Shown in pieces: positions 7,806 through 15,180 of a DNA stretch of 20,486 nt. How positions within the stretch are numbered: position 1 is the first letter of the stretch; the number at the start of each line of letters is the position of its first letter. Source of the stretch: Legionella sp. (GTDB lineage Bacteria; Pseudomonadota; Gammaproteobacteria; Legionellales; Legionellaceae); assembly GCA_004297865.1 (NCBI GenBank), contig SCSO01000477.1, forward strand, positions 1 through 20,486. Direction: 5' to 3'. The position numbers were made by a program, and so were the translations under genes. The notes beneath the pieces were generated by a model. That model did not search any database, was not told where the DNA came from, and was given only the letters and a program-made list of their open reading frames with translations.

Positions 7806-8534
7806 ATGAACAGATACCTACAACTTAAATCCCTTGTTCTCATTCTCTTGTTTTTATTCATTACATCGGCAGCATATCCTCTTCAAAGCAAAGAGGCGTT
7901 TAAAAACACACCCGCCACTACGCAAACCGAAACAGTAGTCTTGGTACATGGTTTATTGCGTAGTTCCATTAGTATGTTTTTTCTAAAACATTTTCTTCAA
8001 CATCAGGGCTACGAGGTTTATTCCTATAATTATCCCTCGGCAAAATATAATATTCATCAACATGCACAATCATTTGAACAATATTTATTAAAATTCATGA
8101 GGGAGCATCCCTCCACCAGAGTTCATTTCGTAACTCATAGCTTAGGTGGTATTGTGGTGCGCGAAACCTTGGCGAATCTATCAGACAAACAATTGCAGCA
8201 GATTGGGTATTTGATTATGTTAGCACCACCTAGTCAAGGTTCAGCTTATGCCAATGCCGCTTTGCACATACCACTAATCAATAAATTAGTAGCTCCTTTA
8301 AAAGAACTAAGCTCGGACAAACAATCCTACGTCCATCAAGTCCCTATACCCAAAGTTAAAATGGGGATCATTTCTGGACACTACGATACGGTTGTTCCTC
8401 GTGATGCCGCGTATTTAAATAGCGAAACCGAAAGAGTCGAGGTGAATGCTATGCATACCTTTATTATGAATAATAATAAGGCCAAACAGTTTATTCTGAC
8501 ATTCTTGAAAAAGGGAAGTTTTAATAATACCTAA
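7806..8534 (+). CDS. Exported alpha/beta hydrolase, lipase/PGAP1-like
   Basis: The 242-residue protein starts with an N-terminal signal peptide: a basic start, a hydrophobic core at about 9-22 and a likely cleavage site near Ala22-Ala23. There is no lipobox Cys, so a soluble periplasmic or secreted enzyme is expected. The alpha/beta-hydrolase core is clear: the oxyanion-hole segment VLVHGLLRSS (45-54), the nucleophile elbow THSLGG (Ser112), the acid in SGHYDTVVP (Asp194) and the catalytic His in AMHTFIM (His217). The short lid and LVHGLL-x-H...SLGG pattern suggest an esterase or lipase; the substrate cannot be told from sequence. A strong Shine-Dalgarno AAGGAAG lies at 7792-7798. The gene ends tail-to-tail with the minus-strand gene, sharing the four bases CTAA. 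Confidence 0.85.
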   Translation: MNRYLQLKSLVLILLFLFITSAAYPLQSKEAFKNTPATTQTETVVLVHGLLRSSISMFFLKHFLQHQGYEVYSYNYPSAKYNIHQHAQSFEQYLLKFMREHPSTRVHFVTHSLGGIVVRETLANLSDKQLQQIGYLIMLAPPSQGSAYANAALHIPLINKLVAPLKELSSDKQSYVHQVPIPKVKMGIISGHYDTVVPRDAAYLNSETERVEVNAMHTFIMNNNKAKQFILTFLKKGSFNNT

Positions 8535-9259
8535 GTAAAATCAAGTAGGAGTGGACAATGGTCAGAAACCTCTTCACTTAATACCGCAAATTGCTTCACC
8601 TGAATTTCGGGTGAAGTCAAAATATAATCAGCATACTTTTCGGGCTTAGTATAATAATGGGTGCGTGTAGAGTGAATATCGTTAAGAGTGATTAAATTAA
8701 TCATTCCGGCTTCTAAAATTTTCATGCTCTCAGTCTCGGGTCTTAAATTGAAATCACCACATAATATTTTGGGGGTAGCAATGGTGTCCATAAAATGACG
8801 AATACGTTGAGATTGAGCAATACGCTCAGGGGTATCGCCTTTACCTTTGCCATTCCATAAGCCATGCACATTAAGTATAGAATAAATTTGCTTATTCACT
8901 TCGCACTCAACCCATTGCAAATTTCGGTTATGATTTAAACCAATGCCAGGAAAATGTTGTTTCTGATGAATATTGATATCACCTTCGCCAATTATATCGA
9001 TAGAGTTTTTCAACAGCATACCTATACCATAAACGTTTTCCACAGCGGGTTTGAAAATTGCATAATGATTCGGTAGCAGTTTTTGCAAATCAGAAAAAAT
9101 ATTTAAACTTTTCTCTCTATCCTCATAGGCAACGGCGCGATGGGCGTTATGATAAACTTCCTGAAAACAGAAAATATCCACATCCTTGTACTGACGAATG
9201 AATTTAAATAAAGCATTCCGTAAATGACCACCCCATAAATTCAAAGTGATTAATTTCAT
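8531..9259 (-). CDS. Endonuclease/exonuclease/phosphatase (EEP) family hydrolase
   Basis: This 242-residue protein has the EEP (DNase I/ExoIII/sphingomyelinase-like) fold, a Mg-dependent phosphodiesterase. Its motifs appear in order: LNLWGG (Asn7), FQEV (metal ligand Glu34), LNVHGLW (His132), GDFNLRPE (Asp169, Asn171), YADYILTSP (Asp211) and SDHCPLL (Asp233-His234 catalytic pair). All catalytic positions are present. There is no signal peptide or membrane segment, so it should act in the cytoplasm unless exported by another route. Whether it cuts DNA, RNA, a nucleotide or a phospholipid headgroup is not visible. It lies 37 bp downstream of zapD on the same strand with no terminator between, so the two are probably co-transcribed. 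Its stop overlaps the stop of the opposing hydrolase gene. Confidence 0.85.
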   Translation of the reverse strand: MKLITLNLWGGHLRNALFKFIRQYKDVDIFCFQEVYHNAHRAVAYEDREKSLNIFSDLQKLLPNHYAIFKPAVENVYGIGMLLKNSIDIIGEGDINIHQKQHFPGIGLNHNRNLQWVECEVNKQIYSILNVHGLWNGKGKGDTPERIAQSQRIRHFMDTIATPKILCGDFNLRPETESMKILEAGMINLITLNDIHSTRTHYYTKPEKYADYILTSPEIQVKQFAVLSEEVSDHCPLLLDFT

Positions 9260-9296
9260 TGGGTCAATTTCTCTTTATGTAATCCAAGATGATTAT

Positions 9297-10043
9297 TTAA
9301 ATTTGACAGAAAGCAATCTGCATATCAATGGTTTTATCACGAATTTCATGAGCACTCGCGAGCTCATACAAGCGAATCGTCAAACTATGATGTCCCAATT
9401 GCAATCTTGGGGTGATCCCTAAGGAATTATCCATTTTTAATAAAATCAAATGATTCACCGATTTAGGGGAAATGCCATGCTGATAAAAGCCATTAAAAGC
9501 TGTAATAGGAATATACTGCGTTGCTTCACGCAACAACGTGAGATAGACAGTTACCGTTGACTCTAAATCGCGCAAACAATTAAGCCAGTGAGCGATGTTT
9601 TTTTGCCGGAGCAAGGGATCTGAATCAAACCATAAGACTAAATGGGGAGAATTAAACTCACAGTCTTGAGTATTGGGATGGTGAATTTGTCTTAGAATTT
9701 TTAAAAATTCATCTTCATGAAGGCTACTGCCAAAGCCGCGAGGTGAATTATTAAGCGCATAAATTTGTGTCGATAGTTGATCGAATAATTCCATATTATT
9801 TAAAATATTTGGCTTTTTTAAGACATGTTCTATTCGAATTAATTCCTTAAGAAAACGGCTTTTTAATTCTGGCTTTTCAGTGACCTCAGCTATTTCAATA
9901 ATATTTTTTAAGGCAAAACGGTGAATCACTTCATGGGATTCATCACAAGCTTGGTTGATAGTTTTAAACAAAAATTCAAGGCGCAGAGCAATGCGCGATA
10001 AAAAATGAGTGGCAAGTTGAAAAGTGATGGTTCTATTATCCAT
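9297..10043 (-). CDS. zapD: Cell division protein ZapD (YacF, DUF1342)
   Basis: ZapD binds FtsZ and bundles its filaments at the division ring in the cytoplasm. The 248 residues match the family length (E. coli 247). Recognisable family segments are the N-terminal LATHFLSRIALRLEFLF (10-26), FLKELIRIEHVL (64-75), the segment around SSLHEDEFLKILRQ (106-119) followed by CEFNSPHLVLWF (128-139), LREATQYIPITAFNGFYQ (171-188) and the C-terminal HSLTIRLYE (219-227). The order coaE then zapD on the same strand is also that of E. coli, where yacG follows; here an EEP hydrolase follows instead. The ATG at 10043 is the only possible start, because an in-frame stop lies two codons upstream. The AGGGA before it is about 12 nt away, rather far for a strong ribosome binding site. 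Confidence 0.92.
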   Translation of the reverse strand: MDNRTITFQLATHFLSRIALRLEFLFKTINQACDESHEVIHRFALKNIIEIAEVTEKPELKSRFLKELIRIEHVLKKPNILNNMELFDQLSTQIYALNNSPRGFGSSLHEDEFLKILRQIHHPNTQDCEFNSPHLVLWFDSDPLLRQKNIAHWLNCLRDLESTVTVYLTLLREATQYIPITAFNGFYQHGISPKSVNHLILLKMDNSLGITPRLQLGHHSLTIRLYELASAHEIRDKTIDMQIAFCQI

Positions 10044-10126
10044 ACATTAATGCAATCCCTAGCGTAATCTATCCCTTAGCTAAATCAACTTTAAAAATTA
10101 TTAACAGATCCATCTGCAATAATTAT

Positions 10127-10156
10127 AAAAAAAAAAGCCAAAAACTAAAAAGTTTT
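10127..10156 (-). terminator. Weak possible terminator after coaE
   Basis: Reading the minus strand from coaE, a 6-bp AT-rich hairpin (AAAACT, AAAA loop, AGTTTT on the plus strand at 10141-10156) is followed by ten T (A10 at 10127-10136). The stem has only one GC pair and a few bases separate it from the T-tract, so it would be weak. The rest of the 153-bp coaE-zapD gap is AT-rich leader without a clear promoter. Confidence 0.3.
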
Positions 10157-10196
10157 AATTAGAGTATCACAAAAGTTATTGAAAACAATAGATATA

Positions 10197-10811
10197 TTAA
10201 GAATTTGCTTGGATTCTTTTCACTTCATGTAAATATTTAGTATGCAATCTTAAAACGGCCTGTTTTAATTCATCCATACTCATATCATTAACTAAAACAT
10301 CATTAGCAAATTCCAAACGTTGGTCCAATTTAGGTTGTATAGCTAGGATAGCTAAAGCTTCTTCTTTAGTAGATCCATCTCTGGTCATAACGCGATTGAC
10401 TTGGATTTCTTGTGGAGCAGTAATGACTAAAATTTGATTTAAGTAGGGGTAATGTTGCGTATCCACTAATAATGGAATTTCTATAATGCAATACACCTTC
10501 GTGCTTTGTGTTACTTGCAGCCTAATTTCTTGACGAATCAATGGATGCAATACGCTTTCTAACCACAAACGTTCATTATGATTTGAAAAAATAATCTGTC
10601 TTAAGAAAGGACGATTGAGAGTTCCATCAGCTAATTGGGCTTCCGGACCAAAATGCTTAAGAATTTCATGATAGGCGGGCTCATCCTTCGCAGTTAATTT
10701 GCGTGACACTGTGTCGGCACTGATAACTTCTGCACCCAACTCTGCAAAATATTGTAATAGGGTGCTTTTGCCGCTTGCTATACTACCGGTTAAGCCTACG
10801 CAGTAAACCAT
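10197..10811 (-). CDS. coaE: Dephospho-CoA kinase CoaE
   Basis: CoaE phosphorylates the 3'-hydroxyl of the ribose in dephospho-CoA, the last step of coenzyme A synthesis. The 204 residues start with the P-loop GLTGSIASGKST (6-17), followed by GAEVISADTVSRKL, in which the Asp is the expected catalytic base, then the HPLIRQEI segment and IIEIPLLVD, all typical of the family, and the C-terminal VLVND motif. I chose ATG at 10811, which shares its A with the upstream TGA (TGATG) and has GAGGA at 10818-10822 six nt upstream; a TTG one codon earlier is also in frame. This arrangement implies coupling to the small Cys-rich protein gene. Housekeeping coaE at the end of a bioA-EAL unit is unusual as a functional grouping. 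Confidence 0.95.
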   Translation of the reverse strand: MVYCVGLTGSIASGKSTLLQYFAELGAEVISADTVSRKLTAKDEPAYHEILKHFGPEAQLADGTLNRPFLRQIIFSNHNERLWLESVLHPLIRQEIRLQVTQSTKVYCIIEIPLLVDTQHYPYLNQILVITAPQEIQVNRVMTRDGSTKEEALAILAIQPKLDQRLEFANDVLVNDMSMDELKQAVLRLHTKYLHEVKRIQANS

Positions 10812-11239
10812 CAAATATCCTCATTTTGGTTATAACACGTTACCATATTGACATAACAGGTGGTAGGAACTTTACTATTATTTTGACAATATTGTTTTGC
10901 ACCAAATGCCGCATCCAAACGATGGTTATAATAAGCACTTTTCCATGCAGCTGCAGTTAGATCTAGAGCGGTGCATCGCCATAAAGGACGAGTACTTATA
11001 CCTTGTGCAAAATATTCGCAACTTTCTGTGGAAGTTCTGCAACTTGCAGGTGCGTTACTTTCCTTTTTACAGGCTGAGTAAGCTAGGTTAGTTGCTGTTT
11101 TTTGAAAGTTACTCTTGGCAGTCCATACCAAATTGGTATTATCACGCGTTTTACACTGCCAAAAATCTTTATTTGAATCGGCATAAGCAGTGCTTGATAA
11201 TAGAATAATAAACAAGAAAGATTTAATGTAGTGAATCAT
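10811..11239 (-). CDS. Small exported Cys-rich protein with two tandem W-C motif repeats
   Basis: I do not recognise a named family. The 142 residues begin with a textbook signal peptide: Lys6, a hydrophobic core at 7-15 and cleavage after AYA (18-20). The mature part is two copies of one unit. Unit A has Trp27, Cys29, Trp39, Cys57, Pro64, Cys67, Cys74; unit B has Trp87, Cys89, Trp99, Cys118, Pro125, Cys128, Cys135. The spacings (Cys to Trp 10, Cys to Pro 7, Cys to Cys 10, Cys to Cys 7) are identical in both units, and only the Trp39-Cys57 stretch differs, by one residue. Four Cys per unit suggest two disulfides each in the periplasm. The start ATG at 11239 has AAAGGGG at 11247-11253 upstream. 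It overlaps the EAL gene by 17 nt and coaE by one base, so it is made together with both. Function unknown. Confidence 0.8.
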   Translation of the reverse strand: MIHYIKSFLFIILLSSTAYADSNKDFWQCKTRDNTNLVWTAKSNFQKTATNLAYSACKKESNAPASCRTSTESCEYFAQGISTRPLWRCTALDLTAAAWKSAYYNHRLDAAFGAKQYCQNNSKVPTTCYVNMVTCYNQNEDI

Positions 11240-12833
11240 TTTTATTCCCCTTTAATAAATCATTCAGATGTTCTATGGAAAGTGCTTTAGAAAAATACCA
11301 TCCTTGCAAATAGCGCACGCCATTTTGAGCTAAGTAGTTTACTTGTTCTTCTGTTTCTACACCTTCAGCAATAATAATTAAATTTAAGCTTTTTGCCATC
11401 TGAATAATGGCCTCGTTCAAGGATTCAGTGATTGCCTTGGTACCAATAGCTTGTACAAATAATTTATCTATTTTGAGGTAATTGAAAGGAAAATGTTGTA
11501 AGTAGCTAATACTAGCGTGCCCAGTGCCATAATCATCTACCGCTAGAGAAAAGCCTTTATCACGCAATTCCTGCATTCGTTGATTAAATACCATATCATT
11601 TTTATCAATCAAATCGCGCTCAGTAATCTCTAAGATAACTTCTTGAACGGCAATTTGGTATTGCTCCATTAACTGATATAGCTTATTAAAAAAATGGGGA
11701 TCAAAAAAATGAGCGGCGCAAAGATTAAATCCCAAATGAAAGTTGGGCATGGTTTTAAACAATCGTTGGCAGTCCTGAAAAGAAATTTCCATTATCTCTA
11801 AGGTAATGGGAACTATGAGTCCTGAAGTTTCTGCTTCTACAATAAAGGTATCAGGCATAATAGTTTTTCCGCGCTGATCTTCCCAGCGCAGGAGCACTTC
11901 AACACCAGAGAAATGCTTGGTTTCTACATCATACAAAGGTTGATAAACCGGATAAAATTCATGATTTTTTAAGGCTATTTTTAAAGCATTGTTTAAAGAA
12001 AACCGTTTGGACAAAATATTTTTAGCTACAAGGTAAGCCACATATGAAACCAGTAATAAGAATACAGTAAGTATAATTTGACTGTACCAGAGGTAGACCA
12101 TACGCACATTCGGATCCTCATATACCACTACTTCCACATCATCGATACTTTGGATGGGATCAGTCGCAAAAGTATAATGCTCGCTATCCAAAGTTTGAAA
12201 ATCTAAATCTTTACTAAAACTCCAACCATTTTTAGTATTATTTCGTTCAATTAAAATAATATTCTTGTTAGTGAGTTCATTAAATAAGGTGACTGAATCG
12301 GTAATCGTCTCTGTTGGGCGGATCGCTGACTCCAGGACGGAAGAGAAAATGATAATGCCTATGTAGTATTTTCCCATCTTTTGTTGCACCAGATACATGG
12401 GTTGTTCAAATAAAGCGATTTTAAAAGGACCATTAATACTACGTGCCTTAATATTAGGAGAAATCAGTGTTTCATTTTTGGGAAGGGTGGAACAGACTAC
12501 TTTGTGATCTTTATCGCTAATGACTAAACCGGAGATTTTCGTATTATTGACGGTAATATATTGCAGATAAGGAAACAAACTCGTTTTACAATCCGGGATC
12601 TTGCTACCATATATGGGCAAAGAATATACATCTTGAAACAAATCTTCCATTAGACCGTCAACATTATTACTTAATCGGCTGGCGATATTTTGAATATCTC
12701 GGTGTGCTCTTCGGAAACTCAGATGCCAATTGAGTAATAATGCTAAAGTTAACACAAGAATAGTCGACAAAATCCAAAAGAATTTGAATCGTCTATAAAT
12801 ACGTTGTGCTAGTTTTTTTGACGGTTTTCTCAT
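11223..12833 (-). CDS. Membrane c-di-GMP phosphodiesterase, CSS-motif plus EAL domain (PdeC-like)
   Basis: The 536-residue protein has a transmembrane helix at about 18-36, a periplasmic domain (about 40-245), a second helix at about 248-270 and a cytoplasmic EAL domain (about 280-530). The periplasmic part has two cysteines, Cys82 and Cys114; the second lies in VVCSTLP, a variant of the CSS motif. In E. coli PdeC the equivalent pair forms a disulfide that controls activity and stability. The EAL domain keeps the catalytic set: the signature as EVL (Glu312), Asn370, Glu402 in LEITE, the DD pair 433-434 in AVDDYGTGHAS, Lys454 in YLKID, Glu490 in AEGVE and Gln510 in LQGWYFSKAL. There is no GGDEF domain, so it should hydrolyse c-di-GMP. 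It overlaps the end of bioA by 41 nt and the Cys-rich gene by 17 nt. Confidence 0.9.
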   Translation of the reverse strand: MRKPSKKLAQRIYRRFKFFWILSTILVLTLALLLNWHLSFRRAHRDIQNIASRLSNNVDGLMEDLFQDVYSLPIYGSKIPDCKTSLFPYLQYITVNNTKISGLVISDKDHKVVCSTLPKNETLISPNIKARSINGPFKIALFEQPMYLVQQKMGKYYIGIIIFSSVLESAIRPTETITDSVTLFNELTNKNIILIERNNTKNGWSFSKDLDFQTLDSEHYTFATDPIQSIDDVEVVVYEDPNVRMVYLWYSQIILTVFLLLVSYVAYLVAKNILSKRFSLNNALKIALKNHEFYPVYQPLYDVETKHFSGVEVLLRWEDQRGKTIMPDTFIVEAETSGLIVPITLEIMEISFQDCQRLFKTMPNFHLGFNLCAAHFFDPHFFNKLYQLMEQYQIAVQEVILEITERDLIDKNDMVFNQRMQELRDKGFSLAVDDYGTGHASISYLQHFPFNYLKIDKLFVQAIGTKAITESLNEAIIQMAKSLNLIIIAEGVETEEQVNYLAQNGVRYLQGWYFSKALSIEHLNDLLKGNKNDSLH

Positions 12834-14160
12834 GTCCCTGAGCTTTTAAATAGGCTTTATTTATAGAGTTTAGTGTTATTTCAGCTAATTTCCCAATTAT
12901 TTCTGCATCTGTATTCAATGGTGGCAACCAATAAAGCGTAGTGCCCATGGGTCTTATCAAAGCCCCATAGTTTAAAGCTTGTTGGTAAATTTCGTTGCCT
13001 ATGCGAAAGCGTCCTGTACTTTCTAGGTCTGCAGCGACTACTGCGCCAAGACCACGCACATTTTTTAACTTGCCTGAAATTTGCGCTACTTCTTGTAAAT
13101 TGGCCAATAAGCTCTTCCCGAGGTTTTGGGCTTTAACCAATATATTTTCTTGTTTAATCGCTTTGATAGTCGCTAAAGCGGCAGCAATGGCCAAAGGATT
13201 ACCACTGTAAGTGTTTGAATGTAAAAAGGATTTTCCCGGATCATAATCATTGTAAAAGAGGTCAAAAATCGCACTATCTATCATCACACAGCTTAAAGGT
13301 ATAGTGCCGGAAGTTAAGCCCTTTGATAAACAGATTAAATCCGGCGATACACCTGCATGTTCGCAAGCCAGCCAGGTACCAGTGCGTCCTAGACCGGTCA
13401 TGATTTCATCAGCAATTAAATAGACCTCATTAGATTTTGCCCAGAGAGCGATTTTGCGCAAAAAATCAGCACTGTAACAAAGCATTCCCCCTGCACCTTG
13501 AATGATAGGTTCCAAAATAATGGCGCAGGCTTGTTCACGTAGACTATTTAACTGAGCCTCCACGATAGCCCAATGTTGATCGCAATTATCCCATAGAGGA
13601 TCCGCTGGGCTGCATAGATAAGGAATAGTCTCTATAAAATGACAAGGAAAGCTAAAGGCAGAGTAGGGGGCTTTATAAATACCTAAATCACTCACACTCA
13701 TGGTTCCTAAAGATTCACCATGGTAACCATTTTTTAAAGCGATCATTTGATTTTTATGGGGCAAGCCTTTTATTTGGTTACTATGAATAGCCAGCTTTAG
13801 AGCAATTTCTACCGCGCTGGCGCCATCACTGGCAAAAAAGACGTGCTGTTTACCACTAAGCTCCGCTAAAGTTTCAGCAAGTTCTGCTAACTGTGGGTGA
13901 GTTGTATTAGCACCTATAACATGCTCAAATTTTTCCAACTGTTCTTGAATGGCCCTAATCACTGCTGGATGTCCATGCCCCAAAGATTTACACCACCAGC
14001 TGGATATGCCATCAATTAAAGTACCTTTATCAGTATAAAGATATGAACCCTCAGCGCGTTCAATGACTAAGGGAGGACAATCCTGAAAATCTTTCATTTG
14101 CATGCAAGGATGCCAAACATGCGCTAGGTCTTTCGCAATTAACCGAGAGATGTTAACCAT
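12793..14160 (-). CDS. bioA: Adenosylmethionine-8-amino-7-oxononanoate aminotransferase BioA
   Basis: BioA converts 7-keto-8-aminopelargonate to 7,8-diaminopelargonate, usually with S-adenosylmethionine as amino donor. The 455 residues show HVWHPCMQM (14-22), the active-site ISSWWCKSLGHGHP (52-65), SDGASAVEIALKLA (111-124), YHGE (146-149), DEIMTGLGRTG (251-261, PLP Asp251) and the Schiff-base lysine in LSKGLT (Lys280). SNTYSGNPLA and RPMGTTLYWLPPL support BioA over other class-III aminotransferases. It is about 25 residues longer than E. coli BioA. Part of the excess is a basic tail (HEKTVKKTSTTYL) encoded within the overlap with the EAL gene, which looks like a late C-terminal extension. No Shine-Dalgarno sequence precedes the ATG at 14160, and the BirA operator reaches into its first codons. 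Lysine-using BioA types cannot be excluded. Confidence 0.95.
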   Translation of the reverse strand: MVNISRLIAKDLAHVWHPCMQMKDFQDCPPLVIERAEGSYLYTDKGTLIDGISSWWCKSLGHGHPAVIRAIQEQLEKFEHVIGANTTHPQLAELAETLAELSGKQHVFFASDGASAVEIALKLAIHSNQIKGLPHKNQMIALKNGYHGESLGTMSVSDLGIYKAPYSAFSFPCHFIETIPYLCSPADPLWDNCDQHWAIVEAQLNSLREQACAIILEPIIQGAGGMLCYSADFLRKIALWAKSNEVYLIADEIMTGLGRTGTWLACEHAGVSPDLICLSKGLTSGTIPLSCVMIDSAIFDLFYNDYDPGKSFLHSNTYSGNPLAIAAALATIKAIKQENILVKAQNLGKSLLANLQEVAQISGKLKNVRGLGAVVAADLESTGRFRIGNEIYQQALNYGALIRPMGTTLYWLPPLNTDAEIIGKLAEITLNSINKAYLKAQGHEKTVKKTSTTYL

Positions 14161-14181
14161 TTATAAAATTTAGGTTGACAA
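14150..14181. promoter_or_regulatory. BirA (biotin repressor) operator between bioA and bioB
   Basis: ATGTTAACC (14150-14158), 14 nt, then GGTTGACAA (14173-14181). The known BirA consensus is TTGTnAACC, 14-15 nt, GGTTnACAA; this site deviates only at the first base. The right half covers most of the bioB -35 box; the left half includes bioA codons 1-3. Biotin-bound BirA would be expected to repress both directions. Confidence 0.85.
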
Positions 14182-14202
14182 GTGATGGCGCCACTTTATC
14201 AT
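14175..14202 (+). promoter_or_regulatory. bioB promoter (TTGACA, 16 bp, TATCAT)
   Basis: A perfect -35 TTGACA at 14175-14180 and a 5-of-6 -10 TATCAT at 14197-14202, with a 16-bp spacer containing the palindrome TGGCGCCA. Transcription would begin near 14209, about 24 nt before the bioB GTG. A clear leftward promoter for bioA is not visible in the same 72 bp. Confidence 0.7.
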
Positions 14203-14232
14203 GTTCATAAATAAGAAGAAAAGGAAGATTTT

Positions 14233-15180
14233 GTGATAACAATAAATAAACCATGGACTATGGATAAAATAAGAGCACTTTATACGCAAGCCTTTAATGA
14301 TCTCTTGTTTCAAGCTCATACTATTCATCGCGCCCACCATGAACCTAACTCGCTACAATTTGCTACTTTACTAAGTATTAAAACCGGTGCCTGTCCTGAA
14401 GACTGTGGTTATTGCTCACAAAGTGGCCTGGTAAAAACGCATGTAGAAAAAGAAAAATTAATGTCTGTCGAAGCCGTTCTTGCTAGCGCAAAAGAAGCTA
14501 AAGAGGGTGGTGCTAAACGGTTTTGTATGGGAGCTGCTTGGCGTTGTCCCCCTGATAAAGTGATGCCTGAACTGCAGGAAATGATTTCCGGAGTAAAGGC
14601 TTTAGGCTTAGAAACATGTATGACCTTAGGCATGTTAAACCCAGAACAAGCGCAAAATTTAAAAGAAGCCGGCTTAGATTATTACAATCACAATATTGAC
14701 ACTTCACCGTCTTATTACGAAAAAGTAGTGACTACTCGAAAGTTCAGCGATCGCTTAGATACATTGCAACACGTCAGGGATGCAGGAATTAGTGTGTGTT
14801 GTGGGGGTATTTTAGGCCTTGGAGAAACTCGTGAAGATAGAATTGAATTTTTATTGACTTTAGCGAACATGGAAACACCACCTGAAAGTGTGCCTATCAA
14901 TCGGCTCATTCCCGTGGAAGGAACACGACTCGCGAAGGCAGAACCTGTAGAAGGTATTGAGTTAGCTCGTACCATCGCCACCGCCCGCATACTCATGCCC
15001 AAAAGTAAAATTCGTTTAACAGCTGGTCGTACAGAAATGAGTGACGAATTACAAGCGCTTTGTTATTTTGCTGGCGCTAATTCCGTATTTATAGGTGATA
15101 AATTATTAACTGAAGAAAATCCTCAGCGCGCCAAGGATAAGGAATTATTCAGTAAATTAGGTTTGACCGAGATGGTTTGA
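14233..15180 (+). CDS. bioB: Biotin synthase BioB
   Basis: A radical-SAM enzyme that inserts sulfur into dethiobiotin, the last step of biotin synthesis. The 315 residues carry the radical-SAM cluster motif C-x3-C-x2-C (Cys54, Cys58, Cys61 in GACPEDCGYC) and the ligands of the sacrificial [2Fe-2S] cluster: Cys98 in RFCMGAAW, Cys129 in LETCMTLG, Cys189 in ISVCCGG and the Arg in LTAGR (266). LDYYNHNIDTSP and TPPESVPIN are typical of BioB. Where E. coli has Ser after the [2Fe-2S] Cys, this protein has a second Cys (190). I chose GTG at 14233: AAGGAAG (14221-14227) sits just upstream and the N-terminus aligns with E. coli BioB. It is the first gene of bioBFHD and is expected to be BirA-repressed. 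Confidence 0.97.
   Translation: MITINKPWTMDKIRALYTQAFNDLLFQAHTIHRAHHEPNSLQFATLLSIKTGACPEDCGYCSQSGLVKTHVEKEKLMSVEAVLASAKEAKEGGAKRFCMGAAWRCPPDKVMPELQEMISGVKALGLETCMTLGMLNPEQAQNLKEAGLDYYNHNIDTSPSYYEKVVTTRKFSDRLDTLQHVRDAGISVCCGGILGLGETREDRIEFLLTLANMETPPESVPINRLIPVEGTRLAKAEPVEGIELARTIATARILMPKSKIRLTAGRTEMSDELQALCYFAGANSVFIGDKLLTEENPQRAKDKELFSKLGLTEMV

Noticed and set aside
14715..15002. Long open frames opposite bioB, bioF, aspS and other genes
   Set aside because: They are antisense or shifted shadows of conserved genes, with no family signature, no ribosome site and low-complexity translations.
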